Below are positions 36,520 to 44,719 of a stretch of DNA of 64,000 nucleotides, in pieces. Numbering within the stretch: the stretch's first letter is position 1; each line of letters begins with the position of its first letter. Both the position numbers and the translations under genes were made by a program. Origin of the DNA: Spirochaetaceae bacterium. Lineage in GTDB: Bacteria > Spirochaetota > Spirochaetia > Treponematales > Breznakiellaceae. A model generated the notes under the pieces. The model was not told where the DNA came from, searched no databases, and saw only the letters and a program-made list of their open reading frames with translations. Location: the NCBI GenBank assembly GCA_031278215.1, contig JAITKV010000019.1, forward strand, positions 1 to 64,000, given 5' to 3'.

Positions 36520-36966
36520 ATGGGTATGAATAAGTATATCAATTTTGAAGACAATATTTTTATCCTGAATATACGGATTCGCATGATCCAGGACCTTCTA
36601 ATTCTTGATACGGATACGGACCTTTTCCTGAACAAAACCCTGGACGACCTTGACTTTATCAACTCAAGCCTGGCAAGCCTGCTTATGAGCCTAAAAGAGA
36701 ACCTGCGGCTTATCGAGCGGGACGAACAGTTCCACAACCTTACCGGCACGGAACAGCTTTTCTGCGAGGTCCTGAACGAACTGGATCACGGCGAGGGAAA
36801 TATCTCGGGCCTGCACTATCCAGAACTGCGGGATCGGGTGGGTTTTCTGCAAAGCCGGTCCCTGGACAGGCAGCGATCCATCGAAAATTTGATTATCGAA
36901 GCAAAAAATATGACCCTGGAACCGGTGGTAGGATACGACGAGCTGCATGAACTTTTAAGCCACTGA
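36520..36966 (+). CDS. Hypothetical helical protein upstream of rsmD
   Basis: 148 residues, not recognised. Almost entirely helical by composition, rich in Leu, Ile, Asp and Glu, with no membrane segment, signal or cysteine pattern. A heptad-like run near residues 35-65 (LDFINSSLASLLMSLKENL) could form a coiled coil. The start context is weak (Met1 or Met3). Its stop overlaps the rsmD start by one base, so the two are translated together; a ribosome-related role would be a guess. Confidence 0.7.
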   Translation: MGMNKYINFEDNIFILNIRIRMIQDLLILDTDTDLFLNKTLDDLDFINSSLASLLMSLKENLRLIERDEQFHNLTGTEQLFCEVLNELDHGEGNISGLHYPELRDRVGFLQSRSLDRQRSIENLIIEAKNMTLEPVVGYDELHELLSH

Positions 36967-37520
36967 TGCGGGTTTCCGGGGGCGTTCTGACGGGAAGAAC
37001 CATTCAGATCCCGCCTGGAGTCATACGGCCCGCGATGGACAGAATGCGGGAATCGGTCTTCGCAAGCCTGGGGGATCTAAGGGGGTGTTCCTTTCTTGAT
37101 CTGTTTTCCGGCTCCGGAATCATCGCCCTGGAAGCGGCTTCCCGGGGGGCGTCCCCGGTGGAGGCCGTTGAATCGGATCCGGTAAAGCGAAAAATCCTTC
37201 TAAAAAATATCGCCATTTCTCCGGTCCCCGTTATGTGCCGTTTTATGGCGGCGGAATTATACATCCGGCGGGCAAAACGAAGCTTCGATATTATTTTTTG
37301 CGATCCCCCCTTTTCCTACAAATACAAATATAAACTTCTCCAATCCATTGCAGAATCTTCTCTTGCCGCCGGGGGCGCCCGGGTGCTGCTTCACCGTCCC
37401 AGGACGGAATATATGGACCGGGGGTTTCATAAAAAAGAGAAGTTGTTTCATTTGCAAAAAACAAGACATTACGGAAGTTCCGCGGTAGATTTTTTTCTGT
37501 ATGCAAAAAAAATACTTTGA
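36966..37520 (+). CDS. rsmD: 16S rRNA guanine-N2 methyltransferase RsmD
   Basis: 184 residues. Methylates G966 of 16S rRNA. The SAM-binding motif LDLFSGSGIIALEAASRGA and the catalytic FCDPPF are plain, as is VRPAMDRMRESVF-like VIRPAMDRMRESVFASL at the start. The start shares a base with the previous stop (TGATG). Confidence 0.93.
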   Translation: MRVSGGVLTGRTIQIPPGVIRPAMDRMRESVFASLGDLRGCSFLDLFSGSGIIALEAASRGASPVEAVESDPVKRKILLKNIAISPVPVMCRFMAAELYIRRAKRSFDIIFCDPPFSYKYKYKLLQSIAESSLAAGGARVLLHRPRTEYMDRGFHKKEKLFHLQKTRHYGSSAVDFFLYAKKIL

Positions 37521-37625
37521 TTTTTACAAAGATGCTGGTATGTTAAATGTACTGATAAGATGATCGATCATTATAACGTTTCTAAAACTGTGGTAAAAAT
37601 TGGTGATTTAAGAGGACGATGTAAA

Positions 37626-37970
37626 ATGGACTACCGGAAGATCTTTGAACGGTTTGAAAATCCCCAGGGGGGATTTATAAAAACCACCGTTAAACCTTCG
37701 ATCGACGGAACTACAAAGGCGGCCCTTAATCGCAAGGGAAACACGCTTTTTAATACCGGAGATGTGGAAGGGGCCAAACGGATCTTTCTAACCACCGGCT
37801 ATTCCGACGGCCTTTCCAGGATCGGGGATTATTACAAATCCCGGGGACGGCCTTTGGACGCCCTGCGAATGTACTGGGTCGCTCCGGATCACACTAAAGC
37901 AAATCCCATGATCCAACAGCTTTCGGAAATAATCAGACACTTTATTTATGAAGAGGATGTCAATGAGTGA
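37626..37970 (+). CDS. Small conserved-type protein before the TPR gene
   Basis: 114 residues, not recognised. Starts MDYRKIFERF; the ATG at 37626 follows GAGGA, though the frame opens at 37560. The middle (LNRKGNTLFNTGDVEGAKRI) resembles half of a TPR hairpin, and GLSRIGDYYKSRGRPLDALR resembles another, so it is probably a short TPR-like protein. It overlaps the next TPR gene by eight bases, suggesting the two products work together. Confidence 0.7.
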   Translation: MDYRKIFERFENPQGGFIKTTVKPSIDGTTKAALNRKGNTLFNTGDVEGAKRIFLTTGYSDGLSRIGDYYKSRGRPLDALRMYWVAPDHTKANPMIQQLSEIIRHFIYEEDVNE

Positions 37971-39198
37971 ACCCCTTGAACCCTGGAATCAACCTGTGGA
38001 ATTTCTTGTAAACGCCAGCGTACAGGAATATTCCGCCGGACCGGATCAGACGGACGGCGCCGGGAATTGCTGTCCCCCGTTCTCCACCGATCCCCAGCAG
38101 CCGGAAGCCCCGCTTAACGAAGAAGCCCTGCCGAGTATATCCGACTGGTCAAAACGAGGATACCAGTTACTGCGGGAAAACCGCATTAAAGAAGCCCAGG
38201 AGTACTTTATGCAGATCCTGGCGGTGGACGAAAATAACAATTACGCTTTGGTGGGATTAGGAGACGCGGCCCGGAAACAGGGAATATACCGGGAAGCCGT
38301 AAACAGCTACAGCCGCTGTCTTCAGTATCATCCGGGAAACAACTACGCCCTTTTTGGCCTGGCGGACTGTTACAAAAGCCTAAACCAGTTCCACAAGGCC
38401 ATTGAAATTTGGGAACAGTATCTGCTTCACGACGATCAAAATATTACGGTTCTTACCCGGGTTGCCGACGCCTACCGCAAGGTTCGGGATTTTAAGCATT
38501 CCAAAGAAGTATACCTGCGGGTCCTGGAAATGGAAAACACCAACGCCTACGCGATCATAGGATTGGGTCATCTGCATTACGATTTTAAAGAATACAGGGA
38601 AGCCCTATTCTACTGGAAAAAAATGCTGGAGATGGGCAAAGAAAACACGGATATCCGGGTTCTTACTTCCATAGGAAACTGTTACCGTAAACTTAAAACC
38701 TTTGAAAACGGCATCGAATTCTTTGAAATGGCCCTAAGCCGGGACGCCCAAAACTTCTATGCGTTCTTTGGCCTGGCGGACTGTTACCGGGGCATGAACC
38801 AGCAGGAACAGTCCCTGCACTACTGGAACCGTATTTTAGAACAGGATCCCCGGAATAAGGTTATCCTTACCCGGGCCGGAGACGCCTACCGCAGCCTGGG
38901 AAGCTATGACGCCGCCGTTGAATACTACCAGCGGGCCCTTAATATTGAATTCGACACCTACGCGGTCCTGGGGCTTGCCTTGGTGGCCAAGGCCCAAAAC
39001 AAGTATATTGACGCTATTGAATCCCTTAAACGGCTTATTCAGCAGGATCCCCGGAATTACCGGCTCTACATCGAACTTTCCGACTGTTGGTACTGCAGGG
39101 GAGAAAAAAACCTGGCCGTGGAAACCCTTAACAGCTTTCAAAAACAGGGCGTCCGGAATGCAAAAATATCAGAACTCCTGGAACGGTACCGGAACTAG
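37963..39198 (+). CDS. TPR repeat protein
   Basis: 411 residues. After an acidic N-terminus of about 60 residues come some ten 34-residue TPR units (for example YALVGLGDAARKQGIYREA and YALFGLADCYKSLNQFHKA), continuing to the end. No signal peptide or membrane segment, so it is cytoplasmic and probably a protein-interaction scaffold. The ATG at 37963 (AAGAGG upstream) is preferred over one five codons earlier. It overlaps the preceding small gene and is followed after 16 bases by rlmN. Confidence 0.88.
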   Translation: MSEPLEPWNQPVEFLVNASVQEYSAGPDQTDGAGNCCPPFSTDPQQPEAPLNEEALPSISDWSKRGYQLLRENRIKEAQEYFMQILAVDENNNYALVGLGDAARKQGIYREAVNSYSRCLQYHPGNNYALFGLADCYKSLNQFHKAIEIWEQYLLHDDQNITVLTRVADAYRKVRDFKHSKEVYLRVLEMENTNAYAIIGLGHLHYDFKEYREALFYWKKMLEMGKENTDIRVLTSIGNCYRKLKTFENGIEFFEMALSRDAQNFYAFFGLADCYRGMNQQEQSLHYWNRILEQDPRNKVILTRAGDAYRSLGSYDAAVEYYQRALNIEFDTYAVLGLALVAKAQNKYIDAIESLKRLIQQDPRNYRLYIELSDCWYCRGEKNLAVETLNSFQKQGVRNAKISELLERYRN

Positions 39199-39214
39199 GC
39201 CGATCCTTTCCGGG

Positions 39215-40324
39215 ATGACTATCCCGGAACTGGAAGAAGCCCTGGCGGGGACCCCGGGAAAGGCCCCCTACAGGGCCCGGCAGATCTTTTCCCGGATAAG
39301 CGGGGGCGCCTGTTCCTTCGAGGAGATGACAAACCTTCCCCTTCCGCTGCGGAAAGAACTGGCGGAACAATTCCGCATCCGCGGCATTGGCGCGGTGGAA
39401 AAACAAGAGGACCGGGACGGAACCGTAAAACTTCGCCTGGGTCTGCCCGGGGGCGCCGCGGTGGAAACGGTGCTGCTTTCTTCGGGTCCCGGGGAACGCC
39501 TTACCGCCTGTCTTTCCACCCAGGCGGGATGTCCCGTAGCCTGCGTGTTTTGCAAAACCGGGAACACCGGTTTTCTTAGAAACCTTGAAGCATGGGAAAT
39601 TGTTGAACAGGTTCTGGTCCTGTCCGGCCTGGTCCGGGGCAGGGGCAAACAGATCTCCCACATCGTGGTCATGGGCATGGGCGAGCCCCTGCTTAACCTT
39701 CCGGCCCTGCGCAAAGCCCTAGAAATTCTCTGCGATCCCCGGGGCCTTGGTTTTTCCAAACGGAAGATCACCGTATCCACTTCGGGAATTTACCGGTCCA
39801 TTTTAGACATGGCGGAAAACGGCCCCCGGACAGAACTGGCCCTTTCCATTACCACGGCCCGGGAAGAACTGCGGCGGCGGCTTATGCCGGGTTCCGCAAA
39901 AAATCCCCTGGACCGGATAAAAGAGGCCCTTAAGGTTTACCAGGAAAAACAAAAACGGCGGATCACCCTGGAAACGGTGCTCCTGGGGGGAATTAACACC
40001 ACCGAAGCCGACGCCCGGGCTTTGGCACACTTTGCCCGGGGGCTTTATACCCTGGTTAACCTAATTCCGTGGAACCCCGTGGCGGAACTGCGGTTCGATA
40101 ATAAACCCCTGCGAAAACCTCCGGCGGAAGAAACCGGAAGGTTCCGGCGCATGCTGGAGGATCTGGGACTTGAAGTAAGCATCCGGTACCGCCGGGGCCG
40201 GGGCGTCTGCGGCGCCTGCGGGCAGCTGGGAACCGCCCCGGTTCAGGGAGACGACGCGGCGGTGGCGGCCTTGCCCTTACTGTCATACAGGTCCACAACC
40301 GATTCGGGAAGCCAGCCCCAGTAG
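39215..40324 (+). CDS. rlmN: 23S rRNA/tRNA adenine-C2 methyltransferase RlmN
   Basis: 369 residues from this start. Radical-SAM enzyme that methylates A2503 of 23S rRNA. CPVACVFC supplies the Cys-x3-Cys-x2-Cys iron-sulfur site; MGMGEPLLN, SKRKITVSTSG and NLIPWNP follow, and the reactive C-terminal cysteine is in CGACGQL. In-frame ATG at 39158 would add 19 residues and restore a leucine before SGMTIPELE as in relatives, so it may be the true start. The last 27 codons run antisense into the SH3 lipoprotein gene, an 82-base convergent overlap. Confidence 0.93.
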   Translation: MTIPELEEALAGTPGKAPYRARQIFSRISGGACSFEEMTNLPLPLRKELAEQFRIRGIGAVEKQEDRDGTVKLRLGLPGGAAVETVLLSSGPGERLTACLSTQAGCPVACVFCKTGNTGFLRNLEAWEIVEQVLVLSGLVRGRGKQISHIVVMGMGEPLLNLPALRKALEILCDPRGLGFSKRKITVSTSGIYRSILDMAENGPRTELALSITTAREELRRRLMPGSAKNPLDRIKEALKVYQEKQKRRITLETVLLGGINTTEADARALAHFARGLYTLVNLIPWNPVAELRFDNKPLRKPPAEETGRFRRMLEDLGLEVSIRYRRGRGVCGACGQLGTAPVQGDDAAVAALPLLSYRSTTDSGSQPQ

Positions 40325-40638
40325 TCCCCCTCGGTAAGGACCCAGTAGCTTAAGGACTCTCCTTCCCGGACAAGACGGCGCTCTAACACCGTAAGAATAG
40401 TCCGTTCCCGCACATAGCCCAGGGCCACCCCCTTATTGTTTGGCTCGTCCAGGATCCTGGTATAAGAAGCCGTTACCACCCCGTACCCGAGTACGGTCCG
40501 GGAAAGGGGGGGGTCCGAAGGGGGGATAATCTCGATCCGGGGGGAACAGCCCCACAGCAGGACGCACAGCACCCCGGGAAAAAATACGGCGCCGGGGGAA
40601 AACCCTTGTTTATCCCTGTTTTTTAGCCCTATACTCAT
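40243..40638 (-). CDS. SH3-domain lipoprotein
   Basis: 131 residues. A lipoprotein signal peptide ends in the lipobox LLWGC. The mature part is a bacterial SH3-like domain (VTASYTRILDEPNNKGVALG, ILTVLERR, YWVLTEGDYWGWLPES), usually a peptidoglycan or cell-wall contact module. It starts three bases from the divergent omptin-like gene and ends inside rlmN. No ribosome binding site is visible before the ATG. Confidence 0.75.
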   Translation of the reverse strand: MSIGLKNRDKQGFSPGAVFFPGVLCVLLWGCSPRIEIIPPSDPPLSRTVLGYGVVTASYTRILDEPNNKGVALGYVRERTILTVLERRLVREGESLSYWVLTEGDYWGWLPESVVDLYDSKGKAATAASSP

Positions 40639-40641
40639 ACG

Positions 40642-41649
40642 ATGAAGATCATACCCCTTTTTACCTGCTTCGTCATCCTGGGGTTCTTCGTATCCCCTGC
40701 CTGCCGCGGCCAGATAAGAATTTTCCACCAGCCCTATGTTTTTACCCTTAGCCCCCAGGCGGGGGCTTTGTACGGAACCATATATGAAATTGTATATAAA
40801 GACAAGTCAACCAAGAACTACCTAAGCGAGATCCAGTGGAAACAAAAACCCCTGTGGTACCTGGGGTTTGATCTGTCCCTGGGCCCCCGGGATCCCCTGC
40901 GGCGCTGGGGATTTTTCTGGGGTGTATCGTTTAAAATGGCCGTTCCCGTAAAAACCGGGCTGGTGGAAGACCGGGACTGGCTGGACCTTAAGCCCGGCTT
41001 CTCCCCGGGGTCCCTAACCCATTTTTCACAACACGACAATGCTACCCGGTGGGCGATATTTGGCAGCCTTACCACCGGTTTTTCCGTCCCCCTGGGGAAA
41101 ATCTTTTTTTTACAGCTGCCCGTTTCCCTCGAATACCAGGGTGTCATAATGGACGCCGTGGACGGGTATACCCAATACGGAAACAACTGGTCGAGGCCGG
41201 GCCCCTATGAAACCTGGGATCCGTCATGGCCCAAGGAGTCCTTTTCCGGCGCCGGGATACGGTATTCCCAGTACTGGATAATCCTAAGCCCCGGACTGGT
41301 TCTGGGGATGAACCTATCCCGGTTTTCCCTGTCGATTTCCTGCAAGCTAAGCCCCCTTATCACCTCTATTTCCATTGACGACCATCTGGAGCGGGGCATT
41401 ATCTTTACCGATTATATGCTGGGGGGCATATATCTGGAACCCGCTGTAAGCGCCTCGTTTTCTTTTAACCCGCGGCTGGCGGCCGGCGCGAATTTTTCTT
41501 ACCGCCTTGTCAAGGGAACCCGGGGGAATGAGTTTGTCGATTATTACGGCGCCGCCAACGCCGGTAAAACCGACGGCGTCGCGTTGAATTGCGCCGGCGC
41601 GGGCATGGAACTCTTTACAGGTTCCGTTTTTTTAAAAATCCGTTTATAA
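40642..41649 (+). CDS. Omptin-like outer-membrane protease
   Basis: 335 residues with a signal peptide (about 1-23) and alternating beta-strands of a barrel. It carries the omptin active-site residues in the right order: Asp110 and Asp112 in EDRDWLD (OmpT D83 and D85 in DQDWMD), and Asp246 with His248 in IDDHLE (OmpT D210 and H212). Omptins cleave peptides between basic residues at the cell surface. A TATACT box lies 13 bases before the ATG with no binding site between, so the message may be leaderless. Family call rests on these motifs plus length; substrates unknown. Confidence 0.8.
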   Translation: MKIIPLFTCFVILGFFVSPACRGQIRIFHQPYVFTLSPQAGALYGTIYEIVYKDKSTKNYLSEIQWKQKPLWYLGFDLSLGPRDPLRRWGFFWGVSFKMAVPVKTGLVEDRDWLDLKPGFSPGSLTHFSQHDNATRWAIFGSLTTGFSVPLGKIFFLQLPVSLEYQGVIMDAVDGYTQYGNNWSRPGPYETWDPSWPKESFSGAGIRYSQYWIILSPGLVLGMNLSRFSLSISCKLSPLITSISIDDHLERGIIFTDYMLGGIYLEPAVSASFSFNPRLAAGANFSYRLVKGTRGNEFVDYYGAANAGKTDGVALNCAGAGMELFTGSVFLKIRL

Positions 41650-41715
41650 AATAAGCTTACGGCGGATTGTACCGCCCGCAGCCGATCCGGGCTCTTTTAC
41701 AGCGGATCCCGCCGC

Positions 41716-42111
41716 TTACAGGGCAAAGGCCCTGTCAAGGGCGGGAAAAAGCAGGCGGTCCGAAGCTGCAAAATCCAGGGTTTTAAGTTCCGCAAAGGGG
41801 GCCCAGCGCCACCGGGAATGGACCGAAAGGGTAAAAGATTCGCAGAGCAGCGCCACCCGGTAAGCCCGAAGGGTAAAACGGGCGTCCCCATGCACAAATT
41901 CTGCGGCGGCCAGATACGAAAGAACCTCTATCGGCGCCCTAAGCTCTTCTTCAAACTCCCTGATCAGCGCATCCTGGTCCGATTCCCCTTCCCGAACCTT
42001 ACCCCCGGGAAACTCCCATTTTTCCCCCAGGTCTCCGCCGGGAAGCCGCCGGGCAATAAAAAGATCCTTTCCCCGCAGGGCAATTCCCGCCACAGAGTTC
42101 CGGGGTTTCAT
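41716..42111 (-). CDS. MutT-type Nudix hydrolase
   Basis: 131 residues. Nudix box G(5)E(7)REFEEEL is complete (GGKVREGESDQDALIREFEE). The size and FPGGKV-type start fit the MutT/CTP pyrophosphohydrolase group that cleans oxidised nucleotides. The start overlaps the preceding membrane-protein gene by four bases. Confidence 0.9.
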   Translation of the reverse strand: MKPRNSVAGIALRGKDLFIARRLPGGDLGEKWEFPGGKVREGESDQDALIREFEEELRAPIEVLSYLAAAEFVHGDARFTLRAYRVALLCESFTLSVHSRWRWAPFAELKTLDFAASDRLLFPALDRAFAL

Positions 42112-42506
42112 AAAAAAAGAATGGAAGAAAAAATAAAATGCAGGGCCGCTGCGATAATGCAGATAAAACCCGTAAGTTTTCTGTTTCCATCGACAAATTT
42201 TTCAATTTGTTCCGCGGCCGGTGAAGCTATGGTGCTGCGGTTCCGGTAGAATTCAAAAACCAGGATAAGCCCCCCCGCCAGATTGGCCAGCGCGGGAACC
42301 AGGTCGCCCACCACGGGAATGCTTCCGGCCACCGGTGAAAGGATCTTTAGAAACCCCGTTATCACCGCAAGAATGCCCACCCCCAGCCTCACCGTTTCAT
42401 CGGCAAGGGCCGGGAACAGAACGCCCTTCGCGTCTTCCCTGTTCAGGATAAAAAGAAGGCCCACAAGAACATTTATAGCTATGGATAAAAAATAAACCGG
42501 AAGCAT
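42108..42506 (-). CDS. Small membrane protein of unknown function
   Basis: 132 residues from the ATG at 42506; the frame opens earlier with unlikely residues. Hydrophobic segments at about 1-22, 42-58, 65-90 and 110-132 suggest a four-helix membrane protein. Nothing recognisable. It overlaps the Nudix gene by four bases and is probably cotranscribed with it. Confidence 0.6.
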   Translation of the reverse strand: MLPVYFLSIAINVLVGLLFILNREDAKGVLFPALADETVRLGVGILAVITGFLKILSPVAGSIPVVGDLVPALANLAGGLILVFEFYRNRSTIASPAAEQIEKFVDGNRKLTGFICIIAAALHFIFSSILFL

Positions 42507-42609
42507 ACTAATTACTATACCACAAAAACCGCGGGAACCGCAAGTGCGCCCCCCGATTTTCGGTTCCACCACCGGCGGGCCCTAATTAGCGTCCGTCCGC
42601 GGCGCCCGG

Positions 42610-43131
42610 TTAATCGGGAACCACGGTAAAAAGGGCCCGCGCTTCCTTTACTTCCACCAGGATAAGGATCTTTTTCCCCGTAAAGGGGACGGAAAAACGA
42701 AAAAGTTCAGGGTTTTCCAGGGTAAAGTATATCCGCAGCCCCTGTACCGGCGCGTCCTGTTCCGCGGAAAGGGATACCGCCACGTCCACCGTTCCGGTAT
42801 ACGCGTCCGGGGTCCGGGCTTTTTTTTCAAGGCTGATATAGGATCTGCCCCCCAGGGCGACCGCGGAAATAGTAATCTCGTTGTCCCCCAGGACGGCGGT
42901 GGTTCCGCCGCCAAGGATCCGGGAAAGAATAATCATGGTAACGCAAAGGGTGATTATCGAAACAAAGAGGAACGCCAGGGGCGGGGTTGCGGTAAGGGTC
43001 TTCCACAGATTGGGTTTAAAGGGCGGCGACGGTCTGTTTAGATCCTGTACCGCCGGGGAAGCCTTTTCCAGCCGGGCTTCCCGGGAATAGTAGAAGACCA
43101 GCCTGCCGTCGTCATCTTCCGGTTCCGCCAT
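42610..43131 (-). CDS. Single-pass membrane protein with extracytoplasmic domain
   Basis: 173 residues from the ATG at 43131. A charged cytoplasmic N-terminus of about 50 residues, one membrane helix (about 55-77, FLFVSIITLCVTMIILSRIL) and a beta-rich domain outside. Not recognised. It follows the NAD(P)HX repair gene by seven bases, so probably the same operon. Confidence 0.65.
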   Translation of the reverse strand: MAEPEDDDGRLVFYYSREARLEKASPAVQDLNRPSPPFKPNLWKTLTATPPLAFLFVSIITLCVTMIILSRILGGGTTAVLGDNEITISAVALGGRSYISLEKKARTPDAYTGTVDVAVSLSAEQDAPVQGLRIYFTLENPELFRFSVPFTGKKILILVEVKEARALFTVVPD

Positions 43132-43138
43132 AACGCTG

Positions 43139-44719
43139 CTAGGGCCTCCGCCAGCCAGGGGCCCCCAGCCAGGCGTTTCCTGCCAGGCCGGCGGCGGTTC
43201 CTGCCAGTTCCAGGGGGTCAAAAAAGACCGGCCCCCGGGCTTTTGCCGCGGCCGCCAGAAGGGCGGCGGCGGCCCCCGCGGCGGCATAGGGATCAAAGCT
43301 TTCCCCGCCCCGGCGTTCCGCGGCCCGCAAGCGCCCGGCAATCGCGGCGCAAAGGCCCGCAAGGAAATCGCCGCTGCCCCCCGCCCCCAGGGCGGGATTC
43401 ATGCCGTCCACAAAACCAATTCTGCCCCCGGGATCCGCCAGGACCATCACATGGCTTTTAAAGAGGATCAGCCCCTGGTACTGCCGGGCCAGGTCGCGGA
43501 TCCGGGCGGGCTCGGAAAGCAGCCGATCTTTGGGGATCCCCGAAAGGGCTTCCAGTTCCCCCCCGTGGGGGGTAAGTATGGCCCGGCGGTGAAAAGCGAC
43601 ATCTCCGGTTTCTGCCGAAAGGGTTTTTAGCAGTCCTATCCCGTCGGCGTCCAGCACCAGGGGGGTTCCCGCCTGTTCCGCCTCCAGGGCCCCGGCCAGG
43701 GTTTCTTCCCGGCCCTTCCTGCCCCAGCCGGGCCCGAGCAGTACCGCGTCGCAGGGGCCGGGCTTCTTCCCCGCCTGGGACAGGGGAACCACCATAATTC
43801 CCCCCGCGGCGGAAGCCAGAGGGGGGTACAGTTCGTCGTCCGCCACCAGCCGGATCAGCCCCGCCCCGGCGGCGGAGGCGCCCGCGGCGGCCAGCCGGGC
43901 GGCGCCGGCAAAACCGGAACTGCCCGCGTGGATCTCCACCACCCCCCGGATGTACTTATACGCATCCGGCGGCGCCGGGGGAACCGCCCCCCCCATTGTT
44001 TCCCAGGCCAGCAGATCCGCATCCCGGTAGCGGCCCAGCAGGGCCGGGGGAAAGATTCCCCGCACCGGAATAATCGTTCCGCACCGGGGCCGCAGGGCCG
44101 GGGTATACAGCGCGGCCTTTACCGGCTCCACCGCCAGGGTACACCCCGCGTCCACCACGGGAAAACCCGGCCGCCACTGTTCTCCGGCCCCCGAAGGGAT
44201 GTCAATCGAAACGATCCGGTCTTTGTCCCCCGCGGCCGCCAGGGCCTGAACCATTTCCAGGGGACTTCCCTCCAGGGGGCCCCGGATCCCCGTCCCCGCA
44301 ATGCCGTCTATGATCAGCGACGCGTCCCTAACCGCGGCGTCGTCGCCCTTCCAGGAAAGAACCGGAACCCCCATGGCCCCCAGGGCCTGAACCGCCGCGG
44401 ACCGGGGGCTCTGTTCCCCTTCTCCGGGAAAACGGCTTAGCAGGGCCGCCGCCCCCGCGGCCAGGGAAGGATCCCGCATTAAAAGCCCCCGGAGCATCAC
44501 CAGCGCGTCGGCGCCGTTATTGCCGGGGCCCGCGCAGGCCAGTAGTTTTTCGCCCCTTCGCAGCAGGGGGCCAAGCGCTTCGGCGCAGGACCGGCCCGCC
44601 GCCTCTACCAGGGCGAAGGGATTAAGCCCCCAGGAAGCCGAAGCTTCCCGGTCCAGCGCCGCGGCGCTTTCGGCGGAAACCAGGGCTTCCGGCAGGATCC
44701 GGGAACCCGATCCGCTCAC
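43139..44719 (-). CDS. nnr: Bifunctional NAD(P)HX epimerase and dehydratase
   Basis: 526 residues. Repairs hydrated NADH and NADPH. The N-terminal epimerase half (1-205) has AGPGNNGADALVMLRGL and DGIAGTGIRGP. The C-terminal ADP/ATP-dependent dehydratase half has LGPGWGRKG, LDADGIGLL, LTPHGGELEAL and the GAGGSGDFLAGL ending. The GTG at 44719 overlaps the stop of the lipoprotein gene (GTGA), so translation is coupled. Confidence 0.93.
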   Translation of the reverse strand: MSGSGSRILPEALVSAESAAALDREASASWGLNPFALVEAAGRSCAEALGPLLRRGEKLLACAGPGNNGADALVMLRGLLMRDPSLAAGAAALLSRFPGEGEQSPRSAAVQALGAMGVPVLSWKGDDAAVRDASLIIDGIAGTGIRGPLEGSPLEMVQALAAAGDKDRIVSIDIPSGAGEQWRPGFPVVDAGCTLAVEPVKAALYTPALRPRCGTIIPVRGIFPPALLGRYRDADLLAWETMGGAVPPAPPDAYKYIRGVVEIHAGSSGFAGAARLAAAGASAAGAGLIRLVADDELYPPLASAAGGIMVVPLSQAGKKPGPCDAVLLGPGWGRKGREETLAGALEAEQAGTPLVLDADGIGLLKTLSAETGDVAFHRRAILTPHGGELEALSGIPKDRLLSEPARIRDLARQYQGLILFKSHVMVLADPGGRIGFVDGMNPALGAGGSGDFLAGLCAAIAGRLRAAERRGGESFDPYAAAGAAAALLAAAAKARGPVFFDPLELAGTAAGLAGNAWLGAPGWRRP

